A stretch of 38,129 nucleotides of DNA from Streptomyces inhibens (GTDB lineage Bacteria; Actinomycetota; Actinomycetes; Streptomycetales; Streptomycetaceae): the NCBI RefSeq assembly GCF_003389455.1, contig NZ_QUAC01000482.1, positions 1 through 38,129 on the forward strand, read 5' to 3'. Position numbers and translations under genes: made by a program. Positions 1 to 9,224 of this stretch are shown here, piece by piece (the first letter of the stretch is position 1; each line of letters opens with the position of its first letter). The notes under the pieces were generated by a model. That model was given only the letters and a program-made list of their open reading frames with translations. It was not told the DNA's origin and did no database searches.

Positions 1-17
1 CCCGGACGATGTCCGGG
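1..17 (-). terminator. Hairpin downstream of the left PKS gene
   Basis: A perfect 7-bp inverted repeat (CCCGGAC, loop GAT, GTCCGGG) lies 29 bases beyond the stop codon of the minus-strand PKS gene. There is no T-tract, as is common for actinomycete terminators. The window edge may cut a longer stem. Confidence 0.45.
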
Positions 18-46
18 GGCGGCGGCCGTTGGCGGCCCTGGCCGGA

Positions 47-3025
47 TCATCCGCCCGCAGCGACGGGCACCGGCACGGGCTCCACGAGGCCGTGGACGAG
101 CTCGATCTGCCGGCCCAGCGTCCTGCCGAGCAGCAGATCGCGCATCGGGACCCTGATGCCCAGCTCGGTGCGCAGCTTGCGGGCGAGATGGGTGACCAGC
201 AGGGAGTCGCCGCCCAGCAGGAAGAAGTCCGCCTCCACGGTGAGGTCCTCGTGGCCGAGCAGCTCGCGCCAGAGCCGGGTGAGCAGCGCGGGCACATCGG
301 GACCCTCGGCCGGGTCCGGGCCGGGGGCAGTGGACGCCGTCGTGCCGCCGTCCGCGTCGGCGGGGACGCAGGCCTCGGTGGCGGGCCGGGGCGCCACCGG
401 GCGTGCGGCCGCCTCCGGCGCGATGCGGCACGGTCCGGCGCAGGGGTAGCTGGGCAGCCGGATCGGCTCACCCGCGGCGCACAGGGTCTCGAGGACGAGC
501 GGCTGGCCCATGGTCCACAGCGTGCCGAGCGCCGTCAAGACGTCCCGACCGGCCGGTGCCCCGTGCCCGGCGGCGAGGGGCAGGGCCGTCAGGTCCGCGG
601 CCGCGGCTATGGCGGACAGGGCCCGGCCCGGGCCCGCTTCCACGACGACCGCCCCGGGCTGGCGCGTGGCGAGCGCGTCGAGGGCCTCGGCGAACCGCAC
701 GGTGGTACGGGCCCGTTCGGCGAAACCCTGCGGGGCGACGGCCTCGCCCGGGAGGACCATCCGGCCGCTGGTCGTGGCCCACGGCACCGCGGGCGGTCGT
801 ACGGCGATCCGCGACAGCTCATCAGCCAGCGGCGCCACGGCGGGTTCGATGAGCGCGGAGTGGAAGGCGTGACTGGTGCGCAGCCGCCGCGCGTGGACTC
901 GGCCCGCAAGCCAGGCCTCGAAGGCTGCGACCGCCTCCTCGGCGCCCGCGACCACACTGGCTTCGGGGGAGTTGAACGCGGCCGGTTCCACGGCCTGTCC
1001 GGAGGCGGCGATCAGTGCGCGTGTCTCGCTCTCGCCGCAGCCGAGGGCGAGCATGGCGCCGGGCGCGCAGTCCTGCATGACGCGACCGCGCAGGGCCACT
1101 AGACGGGCCGCGTCGGGCAGTTCGAACACCCCGGCCACGCAGGCCGCGGTGATCTCGCCGAGGCTGTGTCCGACCACCGCGGCGGGCACCAGGCCGAGTC
1201 CGCGCAGGGCGGCGGCGACCGCGTACTCGACGGCGAACAGGGCCGGTTGGGCCAGGCGCGTCTGCGCCAGCTCACCCTCGGGGAAACCCGGGTCGGACAA
1301 GGCGACTTCGAGGACGCGGGCCAGCGCGGGCTCGAACGCGTCGAGGCACTGCGTGAGGGCCGCCGAGAACCCGGGCAGGGCCTCGGCGAACGGCAGCGCC
1401 ATGCCGGGCCGCTGGGAGCCCTGCCCGGGGAACGCCAGGACGAGGGGCGTGGGCCCGTCCACGGGGCGGCTGCCGCGTACCACTCCGGCGCCGGTGGAGA
1501 GGCGCTCGGCGACCTCCGCCGGGGTGTGGCCCGTCACCGCGAGCCGCTCGCCCAGCGCGGCGCGTCCGGTGGCGAGAGTGTGGGCGACGTCGGCCGTACG
1601 CGGCGCGTCCGCGGCCAGGTGGCGGCTCAGCCGCTCGGCGGAGCGGTCCAGTGCCGCACCGTCCGCCGCGGACAGCACGACCAGATGCGCCGCGGGCGGT
1701 GCGCCGGCCTCCTCCCGTCGAGCGGCCCGGACCGGCGCGCGCTCGACGACGACGTGCACATTGGTGCCGCCGACACCGAAGGAGCTGACCCCGGCCCGGC
1801 GGGGCTCGGGGCCGGTCCACGGCGCGACCTGTGTCGGGACGTACAGCGGCGAGTCCTCCGTCTCCAGCAGCGGGTTGAGCCGGGTGAACCCGGCGAGCGG
1901 CGGCACGACGCCGTCCCGTACCACCAGCAGGGCCTTGGTCAGCCCGGCGAGTCCGGCCGCGTTGTCGAGGTGGCCGGTGTTCGCCTTCAGCGCGCCCACG
2001 GCGATCTGCCCGGGGCGCGCGCCCGCCTCGCGGAGTGCGGAGGAGGCGGCGGACCACTCGATGGGGTCGCCGATTCGGGTGCCAGTGCCGTGCGTCTCCA
2101 GGTATCCGATGCTCGCGCCGTCCACGTCGGCCGCATCCAGCGCGGCCCGGATCGCGGCCTGCTGGCCGCCGACGGACGGGGCGTAGTAACCCGCCTTCGC
2201 CGCCCCGTCGTTGTTGACCGCCGTGCCGAGGACGACCCCGTACGGCTCGGGGCCCTCCGTGAGGGCGTCGTCGAAGCGGCGCAGCACGACGCAGGCCACC
2301 CCGGACCCGGCCACCACCCCGTCCGCGTTCTCGTCGAAGGGCCGGCAGTGCCCGGAGGCGGAGTGGATGCCGCCGGGCACGCGCAGATGCCCGGCCTGGG
2401 GGTAGGCCAGGCCCGCGGCGACCACGAGCGCCTGGTCGCACTCGCCGCTCAGCAGCCCCTGGACGGCCATGTGGAGGGCGACCAGCGACGAGGAACAGGC
2501 CGTCTGCACGGCGAGCGCGGGCCCGGTCAGGTTGAGTTTGTAGGAGATGAGGCTCGCCAGGAAATCTGGTGCGGCGCCGTGCAGGGCATCCTCGGCGGTC
2601 AGGGGGTCCAGCATCCCCCCGGCGATCATGCGGTGCAGATAGCCGCTCGCGCTCGCGGACGCGTACACACCTGTCGTGGCACGGGTGTTCAGCGGGTCGA
2701 CGGCCGCGTCCTCGAGCGCGGTCCACGCGCACTCGAGCATCAGCCGCAGTTGCGGGTCCATCATCTCCGCCTCTCGCGGACTGACCCGGAACAGGGCGTT
2801 CTCGAAGCGGTCGAAGTCCGCCAGGTGACCGTGCACGGGCACGAAGTCCGGTTCGTCCACGAGGTCTTCGGGCATCCCGGCGGCGACGAGCCGCCGCCTG
2901 TCGTACCGAGTGGTGAGCACCCGGCCCGCCTTGAGGGCCTCCCACCATTCGGCCAGGTCTGACGATCCGGGGAACCGGCCGGAGACGCCGGTCACGGCGA
3001 TGTCGAGGGAACGGTTGCGCGCCAT
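47..3025 (-). CDS. Type I polyketide synthase, one module: KS-AT-ACP (992 aa)
   Basis: Single extension module of a modular PKS. The ketosynthase (about residues 7-430) carries the active-site cysteine in TACSSS (C177) and the two histidines in ETHGTGT and KANTGH. The acyltransferase (about 525-815) has the nucleophile in GHSLGE (S621) and an HAFH specificity motif, which in known ATs points to malonyl-CoA. The C-terminal carrier domain (about 905-975) has the phosphopantetheine serine in LGGDSL (S941). There is no KR, DH, ER or thioesterase, so it should leave a beta-ketoacyl chain on its ACP. The ATG at 3025 is preceded by a GGTGAGG-type ribosome site. It diverges from the A-T-C NRPS gene across about 240 bp containing repeated TTGCC/GGCAA sites. 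Upstream and downstream partners of the module are not fixed by the sequence. Confidence 0.95.
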   Translation of the reverse strand: MARNRSLDIAVTGVSGRFPGSSDLAEWWEALKAGRVLTTRYDRRRLVAAGMPEDLVDEPDFVPVHGHLADFDRFENALFRVSPREAEMMDPQLRLMLECAWTALEDAAVDPLNTRATTGVYASASASGYLHRMIAGGMLDPLTAEDALHGAAPDFLASLISYKLNLTGPALAVQTACSSSLVALHMAVQGLLSGECDQALVVAAGLAYPQAGHLRVPGGIHSASGHCRPFDENADGVVAGSGVACVVLRRFDDALTEGPEPYGVVLGTAVNNDGAAKAGYYAPSVGGQQAAIRAALDAADVDGASIGYLETHGTGTRIGDPIEWSAASSALREAGARPGQIAVGALKANTGHLDNAAGLAGLTKALLVVRDGVVPPLAGFTRLNPLLETEDSPLYVPTQVAPWTGPEPRRAGVSSFGVGGTNVHVVVERAPVRAARREEAGAPPAAHLVVLSAADGAALDRSAERLSRHLAADAPRTADVAHTLATGRAALGERLAVTGHTPAEVAERLSTGAGVVRGSRPVDGPTPLVLAFPGQGSQRPGMALPFAEALPGFSAALTQCLDAFEPALARVLEVALSDPGFPEGELAQTRLAQPALFAVEYAVAAALRGLGLVPAAVVGHSLGEITAACVAGVFELPDAARLVALRGRVMQDCAPGAMLALGCGESETRALIAASGQAVEPAAFNSPEASVVAGAEEAVAAFEAWLAGRVHARRLRTSHAFHSALIEPAVAPLADELSRIAVRPPAVPWATTSGRMVLPGEAVAPQGFAERARTTVRFAEALDALATRQPGAVVVEAGPGRALSAIAAAADLTALPLAAGHGAPAGRDVLTALGTLWTMGQPLVLETLCAAGEPIRLPSYPCAGPCRIAPEAAARPVAPRPATEACVPADADGGTTASTAPGPDPAEGPDVPALLTRLWRELLGHEDLTVEADFFLLGGDSLLVTHLARKLRTELGIRVPMRDLLLGRTLGRQIELVHGLVEPVPVPVAAGG

Positions 3026-3128
3026 GTCCTCACCTTCGCTTGAGCCAGGGCCGCCCTCCCGAGCCGGAGGGCGGTGGACCGGCTCGGGCCTCGGTGAGGC
3101 GCTCGGACAACCGGCCCGTCCGATGAGG

Positions 3129-3167
3129 TTGCCAGAGTGGGCAATTTACTGGCAATGTCATTGACAA
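3129..3167. promoter_or_regulatory. TTGCC/GGCAA repeat cluster in the PKS/NRPS divergent promoter
   Basis: Between the divergent PKS and NRPS genes are TTGCC (3129-3133), GGCAA (3140-3144), TGGCAA (3150-3155) and TTGACAA (3161-3167). The first two form an inverted repeat with a 6-nt spacer. The two GGCAA copies are 11 bases apart, about one helical turn. The same elements recur upstream of other transcription units in this window, which suggests a shared operator. No convincing -35/-10 pair could be assigned. Confidence 0.5.
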
Positions 3168-3265
3168 CATGGCGGCGGGTGGAGGGGACCAAGCCGTGGT
3201 CGCCGCCCCCTGATGCCGTCGGAACCGATGGCAACCCCACGACAACCCGAGGGGAGAGACAGAGC

Positions 3266-6200
3266 ATGCGACCAGAACCGCAGTGGACCGCGGGTTCCCC
3301 CAACACCGCGCCCGGCGGCGGACTCCACGAGGCCTTCGCCCGCTGGGCCCGCCTCCGTCCCGGCGCCACGGCCCTCGTCGAGGGCGAGCGCCTGACGACC
3401 TACGCCCAACTGGACGGCACCTCCGACGCCTGGGCCGCACAGCTGGCCGACGCCGGCGTCGGCCGCGGCGACGTCGTGCCGATCCTGCTGCCCCGCAGCA
3501 CCGAACTGGTTACCGCACTCCTCGCGGTGCTCAAGACCGGTGCCGCCTACAGCCTGCTGCCGCCGGACTGGCCCGCCCAGCGGCTGCGGGACGTCCTCGG
3601 GCAACTCCGCCCGCCGCTCGTGATCGCCCCCGCCGACCAGGACCCGCCCGCCGCGTCCCCGACGCCCGTGTGGTCGCCGCCCGCGGGCACCACCGAGGCC
3701 CCGCCCGGCTTCCGCCCCATCCGGGTCGACGCCGCAGACCCCTGCTGCGTCTTCTTCACCTCGGGAACGACCGGCCGGCCCAAGGGGGTTCTCACCCCGC
3801 ACCGCGCGACGGCACGGCTCTTCCAGCCGGGCACCTTCGCCCGGTTCACCACCGACACCGTGATGCCGCTGGCCGCCGCCACACCGTGGGACGCCTTCTC
3901 CCTCGAACTGTGGTCGGTGCTGCTCAACGGCGGCACGTCCCTGATCGTGACCGACCCCTACCTGTCGGCGGCAGCGCTCGCCGACGCCGTGTCCCGCCAC
4001 GGCGCGGACACCGTCTGGCTCACCAGCAGCCTCTTCAACATGATTGTGGACGAGGCCCCGGACAGCTTCCGCGGACTGCGCCAGGTGGCCATCGGCGGCG
4101 AGCGGCTCTCGGCCGGCCACGTCCGCCGCTTCCTGCGCCGCCATCCCGGCATCGCACTCCTCAACGGCTACGGGCCCGTAGAGAGCACCGTCTTCGCCAC
4201 CACCCACTGCATCACCGAACCCGACTGCGACGCGCCCGGCGGCATCCCCCTGGGCCGACCTGTGCCCGGCACCCAGGTGCACGTCCTGGACGGCACCCGG
4301 CCGTGCGCGGTGGGGGAGACCGGCGAGATCTGCCTCGCCGGCGACGGCCTCGCGCTGCAGTACCTCGGAGATCCCGCTCTCACCGCCGCCACGTTCGACC
4401 ATGTACGCCTCAGCGGGCAGGACGTCCGCGTCTACCGCACTGGCGACCTCGGGCACCGGGACCACGACGGACTGCTTCGCTTCGACGGCAGGGCCGACCG
4501 GCAGCTGAAGATCCGCGGCCACCGCGTCGAACCCGCCGAGGTCGAACGCCAAGTGGAGCAGCTGCTCCCCGACGTACACCACTGCCGGGTGCTCCCACGT
4601 GGCGAGGCCGCCGACGGCAGCCTCGAACTCGTCGCGTACTGCGTGCCTGTGCGGCCCGGCGACCCGCTCGACGGCGCCCAGGGCGTGCTGCAGGAAGCCC
4701 TCGTCGCCTATCAGTGTCCCGCCGCTGTGGTGGCCGTCGACGCGTTCCCGGTGACCGCTCGCGGCAAGCTGGACGAACGGGCACTCCAGGCGCTGGCACC
4801 GACCCCCGAGCGCGGCACTCCCGACGTGCCGCCGGGCGCCGACGCCACCCGCCTCCACGGCATCCAGGACCCGGTGGCGCGCGCCGTGGCCGAAGCCTTC
4901 GCCTCCGTGCTCGGACGCGAGGCAGTCGCCCTCGACGTGCCGTTCGTCCACCTCGGCGGCACCTCACTCGGCGCCGGACGGCTGTGCGCCCGGCTCGCCG
5001 CCCGGCTTTCCCGGCCCGTACCGGTCTCCTGGCTCTACGAGCACCCGACGGTCGCCGGGCTCGCCGCCCAGCTCGCCGGGCAGGCCCCGCCCCCCGCCGC
5101 CCCGGCCGAGACCGCCGACCTGGCAGACCTGGCCCTGACACCCCTGCAACTCGTCCATCTGACCCGTCAACTCCTCGACCCCCAGGACCGCACCGGGCAC
5201 TGCCTGCTCACCTGGGTGATCGAGGGTGACCTGGACCTCGCCGCCCTGGAGGCGGCCGTGGCCGCCGTCCACCAGCGACACGAGTCCCTCCGCGCCGAGT
5301 ACGTACTCGACCCCCGCCCCGCGGTGCAGCCCGCAGACGTCCCCGCGCCACCGCTCGAGGCCCTGACCGAGGCCGATAGCGTCGACGAGGCACTGCGCGC
5401 GGTCCGCACCCACCTCGCCGAGGAGCTCTACCCGGACCTGGGGGAGGTGTGGCGCACCGCCGTGGTCCCCGTCCGCAGCGCCGGTGCGGCTGAGCAGACG
5501 GCGGTGTTCGGCTGCGTGGTGCACCACGTAGCCTTCGACGGCTGGTCGGAGCGGGTCCTGGCAGCCGACCTCGCCACCGCCTACCAGGCCCGGCTGCGCT
5601 CCTTCCACCGCTGGTCGGAACGGGTGCTGGCCTGTGACCTCGCCACCAGTCACCAGCCGGGGCTGGGCATTCCGGCCGCGGCGCTCGGGCCCCGGCCGTC
5701 GCTCGCGGTGATTCACCGCAAGCGGCTCGCGCGGCAGCAGCAGACCCACCTCGAAAACCAACGCGCGCTGCTGCACGAGGAGTTGGCGGACGTACCGGCC
5801 CTGCGCTGGCCCGCCGCGCCGACCGTCCGCGAGCAGGGAGCACCGGGCCGGATCGAGGCGGAGGTGCCCGCCGCGGTGCTCGCCCGCGTCGACGCCGCCG
5901 CCTCACGCGCGGGCGTTACCCGCTTCGTCGTCCTGCTGCAGCTGTGGGCCGGCAGCCTCGCGGAGGTGACCGGACAGCGGGACTTCGCCGTGGGCGTCCC
6001 CGTGGCACAGCGCGACGGAGCAGAGCTGGAACACGCCATCGGCTGCCACATCACCATGCTGTGCCTGCGCATGCGCGGCGCCGCACTGGAGGAGGGAGCG
6101 GCCGCCGTCGCAGACACCGGGCGGATCGCAGCGCGCGCCTTCGCCGCCCAGGACGTGCCGTACCCGGAGGTGCTCTCCCTCGCCGAGCCGCCCGGCGACG

Positions 6201-6469
6201 GCCGCCCGCCCCTCTACCAGACCCTCTTCGCCTGCCAGGACAACGCCCCGCCGCTACTCGAACTCCCAGGTGCCCGCGCCACGTTCGTACGCCAGCCCTA
6301 TCTCGACCTCCCCCTCGAACTGCACGCCGAACTGTGGCCCGTGGGCCATGGCGGGCTGCACCTGGACGTCGCCTTCCGGTCCGACGCCGTCACCGAGAGC
6401 ACCGCCCGCGACGTCACCAAGCTCTTCATGGAAAGCGTGCACACCATCGCCGCAGGAGCCCCGTCATGA
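3266..6469 (+). CDS. Nonribosomal peptide synthetase, A-T-C (1067 aa)
   Basis: The protein starts directly with an adenylation domain, as initiation or stand-alone loading modules do. A3 is TSGTTGRPKG (about residues 166-175), A5 NGYGP, A7 YRTGD, and the A10 lysine is K501 in RGKLDE. A by-eye alignment to GrsA gives the specificity positions D-A-L-L-A-G-G-V-F-K. This resembles the valine-type code DAFWIGGTFK, so a branched aliphatic substrate is possible but unproven. The carrier serine is S567 (LGGTSL). The C-terminal condensation domain has an intact HHVAFDG (H753-G759), immediately followed by a 23-codon in-frame tandem duplication. The ATG at 3266 is chosen for its GGGGAGAG ribosome site 7 bases upstream; earlier in-frame starts fall in the operator region. 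The stop overlaps the P450 start (ATGA). Confidence 0.93.
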   Translation: MRPEPQWTAGSPNTAPGGGLHEAFARWARLRPGATALVEGERLTTYAQLDGTSDAWAAQLADAGVGRGDVVPILLPRSTELVTALLAVLKTGAAYSLLPPDWPAQRLRDVLGQLRPPLVIAPADQDPPAASPTPVWSPPAGTTEAPPGFRPIRVDAADPCCVFFTSGTTGRPKGVLTPHRATARLFQPGTFARFTTDTVMPLAAATPWDAFSLELWSVLLNGGTSLIVTDPYLSAAALADAVSRHGADTVWLTSSLFNMIVDEAPDSFRGLRQVAIGGERLSAGHVRRFLRRHPGIALLNGYGPVESTVFATTHCITEPDCDAPGGIPLGRPVPGTQVHVLDGTRPCAVGETGEICLAGDGLALQYLGDPALTAATFDHVRLSGQDVRVYRTGDLGHRDHDGLLRFDGRADRQLKIRGHRVEPAEVERQVEQLLPDVHHCRVLPRGEAADGSLELVAYCVPVRPGDPLDGAQGVLQEALVAYQCPAAVVAVDAFPVTARGKLDERALQALAPTPERGTPDVPPGADATRLHGIQDPVARAVAEAFASVLGREAVALDVPFVHLGGTSLGAGRLCARLAARLSRPVPVSWLYEHPTVAGLAAQLAGQAPPPAAPAETADLADLALTPLQLVHLTRQLLDPQDRTGHCLLTWVIEGDLDLAALEAAVAAVHQRHESLRAEYVLDPRPAVQPADVPAPPLEALTEADSVDEALRAVRTHLAEELYPDLGEVWRTAVVPVRSAGAAEQTAVFGCVVHHVAFDGWSERVLAADLATAYQARLRSFHRWSERVLACDLATSHQPGLGIPAAALGPRPSLAVIHRKRLARQQQTHLENQRALLHEELADVPALRWPAAPTVREQGAPGRIEAEVPAAVLARVDAAASRAGVTRFVVLLQLWAGSLAEVTGQRDFAVGVPVAQRDGAELEHAIGCHITMLCLRMRGAALEEGAAAVADTGRIAARAFAAQDVPYPEVLSLAEPPGDGRPPLYQTLFACQDNAPPLLELPGARATFVRQPYLDLPLELHAELWPVGHGGLHLDVAFRSDAVTESTARDVTKLFMESVHTIAAGAPS
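5541..5678 (+). repeat. 69-bp in-frame tandem duplication inside the NRPS C domain
   Basis: Two adjacent 69-bp units (5541-5609 and 5610-5678) both begin GCTGGTCGGA. They translate as WSERVLAADLAT... and WSERVLACDLAT.... They start at the residue after the catalytic HHVAFDG aspartate-glycine and add 23 residues in the helix that follows. The copies have diverged, mainly in their last third, so the duplication is not very recent and the frame has been kept. Confidence 0.8.
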
Positions 6470-7644
6470 CCACCACCCTGTCGCCCGCGCTGCTCACCGA
6501 CCCCGGACTGCACGCCACCGGTGACCCGCACGGCCTGTGGGCGTGGATGCGCGAGCACACCCCCGTCCACTGGCAGCCCGCCGGCGACGTGCCCGCGTTC
6601 TGGTCCCTGACCCGCTACGAGGACATCCGCGCCGTCTACCGGGACGCCGCCACGTTCAGCTCCGCGCACGGTGTGCTCCTGCGCCGGGCCGAACTCGGCG
6701 ACGACCCGGGCGGCGGTCTGACCCTCGCCCTCACCGACGCACCGCGGCACAAGCAGCTGCGCGGCCTGATGGCGGACTGGTTCAACACCCGTGCCGTACG
6801 CGGCCTGGAAGGCCACATCCGCGCGGCCACCCGCACCGTGCTCGGGCGGGCCCTGGACCAGGGGGCCTGCGACTTCGCCCACGACATCGCCGGACGGCTC
6901 TCCCTCTCCGTCATCTGCCACATCCTCGGCGTGCCCGCACGGGACCACGAGGCCCTGTACCAGTGGACCAACGAGGCCTTCGAGGCCCACACCTCGCTGG
7001 TTGCCCACCCACGGCTGCTGGAGTACTTCGAGGAGCTGCTGTTCCAGCGCATGGAGCAGCCGACCGACGACCTGGTCAGCGCCCTGGTCAACGGCACCGT
7101 CGACGGCCAGCTGCTGACCGAGGAGGAAGTGGTCCTCAACTGCGAGAACCTCATAGGGGCCACCGAGAACGGGCGCCTCGCACTGATCGGCGGCATGCAC
7201 GCCTTCCTGGAGCACCCCCAGCAGTGGCAGCGGCTGTCCGACGACCGTGGCCTGCTGCCCGGGGCGATCGAGGAGATCCTGCGCTGGACCTCCAGCGCCA
7301 CGCACAGCATGCGCGTCGCAGCTAGGCCGTGTGAGATCCGCGGCGAGCGGATAACGGCCGGCGACCGCGTCGTGCTGTGGCTGCCCTCCGCCAACCGCGA
7401 CGAGGACGTCTTCGCCGACCCGTACCGGTTCGACATCGCCCGCAGCCCGAACCGTCACATTGCCCTCGCCGCCGGCGAGCACTTCTGCATCGGCTCCACC
7501 CTCGCCCGGGCCGAGATGCGCGTGCTGTTCTCCGAACTGCTCGACACCGTGCGCCGTATCGAACTGGACGGCCCCGTGCGGCGCCTGCACTCCATCGCCG
7601 TCAACGGACCCGAACGCCTCCCCGTGCGCCTCACCGCCACGTGA
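6466..7644 (+). CDS. Cytochrome P450 (392 aa)
   Basis: Soluble bacterial class I P450. The oxygen-activation helix reads IGATENG (T233), the ExxR pair is E270-I-L-R273, and the heme-thiolate cysteine is C341 in AAGEHFCIG. The usual FGxGxHxC signature is altered: the leading phenylalanine and first glycine are leucine and alanine here. Its ATG overlaps the stop of the A-T-C NRPS, so the two are almost certainly translated together. P450s paired with A-T proteins are often beta-hydroxylases acting on an aminoacyl-S-carrier (NovI and NikQ types). That role is an inference from position only; oxidation of the finished chain is equally open. A redox partner is not encoded nearby. Confidence 0.93.
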   Translation: MTTTLSPALLTDPGLHATGDPHGLWAWMREHTPVHWQPAGDVPAFWSLTRYEDIRAVYRDAATFSSAHGVLLRRAELGDDPGGGLTLALTDAPRHKQLRGLMADWFNTRAVRGLEGHIRAATRTVLGRALDQGACDFAHDIAGRLSLSVICHILGVPARDHEALYQWTNEAFEAHTSLVAHPRLLEYFEELLFQRMEQPTDDLVSALVNGTVDGQLLTEEEVVLNCENLIGATENGRLALIGGMHAFLEHPQQWQRLSDDRGLLPGAIEEILRWTSSATHSMRVAARPCEIRGERITAGDRVVLWLPSANRDEDVFADPYRFDIARSPNRHIALAAGEHFCIGSTLARAEMRVLFSELLDTVRRIELDGPVRRLHSIAVNGPERLPVRLTAT

Positions 7645-7687
7645 CGGCCGCACCCCACTGCCCCCAACCGCTCAAGGAGTCAAGAAC

Positions 7688-8107
7688 ATGGCGGACAACA
7701 ACGTGATCGAGCGGCTCACCCACCTGTCCGAGCCCCCAGGGGTCGCCCCCAGCTCCGGCTACACCCACGTGGTCACCGGAACCGGACAGCTCGCCGCGAT
7801 CGCGGGCCAGATGCCGTTCGACACCTCCGGCGAACTCGTCGGTCCCGGCGATCCCAGCGCGCAGGCACGTCAGGTCTTCCAGAACATGCAGCGCTGCCTC
7901 GCCGCCGCCGGGGCCACCTTCGCCGACGTCATGAAGCTCACCTACTACGTGACCGACATCGCGCACGTGCCGCAGATCCTCGCCGCACGCGACGAGTTCA
8001 TCGACACCAGCCGCCCACCGGCCAGCACCGTCGTCCAGGTGGTGGCCCTCTACCACCCGGACCTGCTGCTCGAGGTCGACGCGTTCGCCCTGCTGAGCGC
8101 CGCGTGA
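7688..8107 (+). CDS. RidA/YjgF-family protein lacking the signature arginine (139 aa)
   Basis: Full-length Rid-fold protein, normally a small trimeric cytosolic enzyme that hydrolyses reactive imine/enamine intermediates. Recognisable segments are GQMPFD near residue 40, the central VMKLTYYVTD, and the C-terminal PASTVVQVVAL...LLEVDAFAL. The catalytic arginine of the deaminase branch (R105 in E. coli RidA, in an ARS context) is serine here (S113). Imine-deaminase activity is therefore doubtful, and the protein may belong to a Rid subgroup of other function. The ATG at 7688 has an AAGGAG site 9 bases upstream. The stop overlaps the GTG of the following esterase gene. In a pathway with an aminotransferase it might still bind imine or keto intermediates; this is speculative. 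Confidence 0.9.
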   Translation: MADNNVIERLTHLSEPPGVAPSSGYTHVVTGTGQLAAIAGQMPFDTSGELVGPGDPSAQARQVFQNMQRCLAAAGATFADVMKLTYYVTDIAHVPQILAARDEFIDTSRPPASTVVQVVALYHPDLLLEVDAFALLSAA

Positions 8108-9123
8108 GGGACACCGTGACCATCACGTCCGCCGACCTTCGACAGCGGGGCAGGCAGGCCGCGCCGCCCCCCTTCGACCCCGAACTGGCAGGACCGCTGA
8201 GCAAGGTCCTCGCCGAGCTGCCGATGCCTCTGACACCGCAGCTGATTCCGGACCGCCGCCGCCGGTCCCGTGCCGGCCGCCTGACGGACGAGCAGATCCG
8301 CCGCGACGGGACGTTCGAGATGGAGGAACGGACTGTGCCCGGCCCGCCCGGCGCCCCCGCGATCACCCTGCTGATCTGCCGCCCCACGACCGCCTCGGGC
8401 CCGGTCCCCGTCATCTACCACACGCACGGCGGCGGCATGGTGGCCGGCAGCCACCGCAGCACCGAACTCACCGGAGAGCTCGACCGCGCCCAGGAACTCA
8501 ACCTGGCGGTCGTGGGGGTGGAGTACCGCCTGGCCCCGGAACACCCCGACCCGGCGCCCGTGGAGGACTGCTACACCGGGCTGTGCTGGCTCGCCGAGCA
8601 CGCCGCCGACGAGGGATTCGATCCCCAGCGGATCGTTCTCAGCGGCAACAGCGCCGGCGGCGCGCTCGCGGCGGGCCTGGCCCTGCTGACGAGGGACCGG
8701 TCAGGGCCGCGACCGGCCGGCCAGCTGCTCCAGTTCCCCATGCTCGACGACCGCTGCGGCACCTTCTCCGCCGGGCAGATGGAGCGCGTGGGCCTGTGGG
8801 ACGGGTTGTCCAACCAGGCGGGCTGGCAAGCCCTGCTGGGCGACCGGTGCGGCACGCCGGACGTCTCCTGCTACGCCGCGCCCGCCCGCGCCACGGAGAC
8901 GTCGGGTCTGGCGCCCGCCTTCATCGAGGTCGGCTCGGTGGAGGCCCTGCGCGACGACGGCATCGGGTACGCGGCCCGCATCTGGCAGGCGGGCGGCGAG
9001 GCCGAACTGCACGTATGGTCTGGTGCGTTCCACAGCTTCGACGAGTGGGTGCCGGACGCGGTCGTCTCACGGGCGGCCCACCAGGCGCGGGTCGCCTGGC
9101 TGCAGAGGATCCTGGCTCGCTGA
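8104..9123 (+). CDS. Alpha/beta-hydrolase of the HSL (hormone-sensitive lipase) type (339 aa)
   Basis: Cytosolic esterase/hydrolase of the alpha/beta-hydrolase fold-3 family. The oxyanion motif is HGGG (in YHTHGGGMVAG). The nucleophile is in GNSAGG (S183 counted from the first GTG), a variant of the usual GDSAGG. The general base lies in GAFHSFDE near the C-terminus. The acidic member of the triad would be in GSVEALRDDG, where the canonical DPL is EAL. The first GTG (8104) overlaps the RidA stop; a second GTG at 8116 with GAGGG just upstream is an alternative start. It is the last gene of the NRPS-P450-RidA operon. Possible jobs are ester or amide cleavage of an intermediate, off-loading, or removal of a protecting group. 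No substrate can be read from the sequence. Confidence 0.92.
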   Translation: MRDTVTITSADLRQRGRQAAPPPFDPELAGPLSKVLAELPMPLTPQLIPDRRRRSRAGRLTDEQIRRDGTFEMEERTVPGPPGAPAITLLICRPTTASGPVPVIYHTHGGGMVAGSHRSTELTGELDRAQELNLAVVGVEYRLAPEHPDPAPVEDCYTGLCWLAEHAADEGFDPQRIVLSGNSAGGALAAGLALLTRDRSGPRPAGQLLQFPMLDDRCGTFSAGQMERVGLWDGLSNQAGWQALLGDRCGTPDVSCYAAPARATETSGLAPAFIEVGSVEALRDDGIGYAARIWQAGGEAELHVWSGAFHSFDEWVPDAVVSRAAHQARVAWLQRILAR

Positions 9124-9224
9124 ACACGAGCCAAGCGGCAGAGTGCCGTACCTTACCGCTCACCCCTCGGCCGGTCTCGCCGTCCCTGTTGCGACCAGCC
9201 GGCGGTGGGACCAGCCGAGCAACG

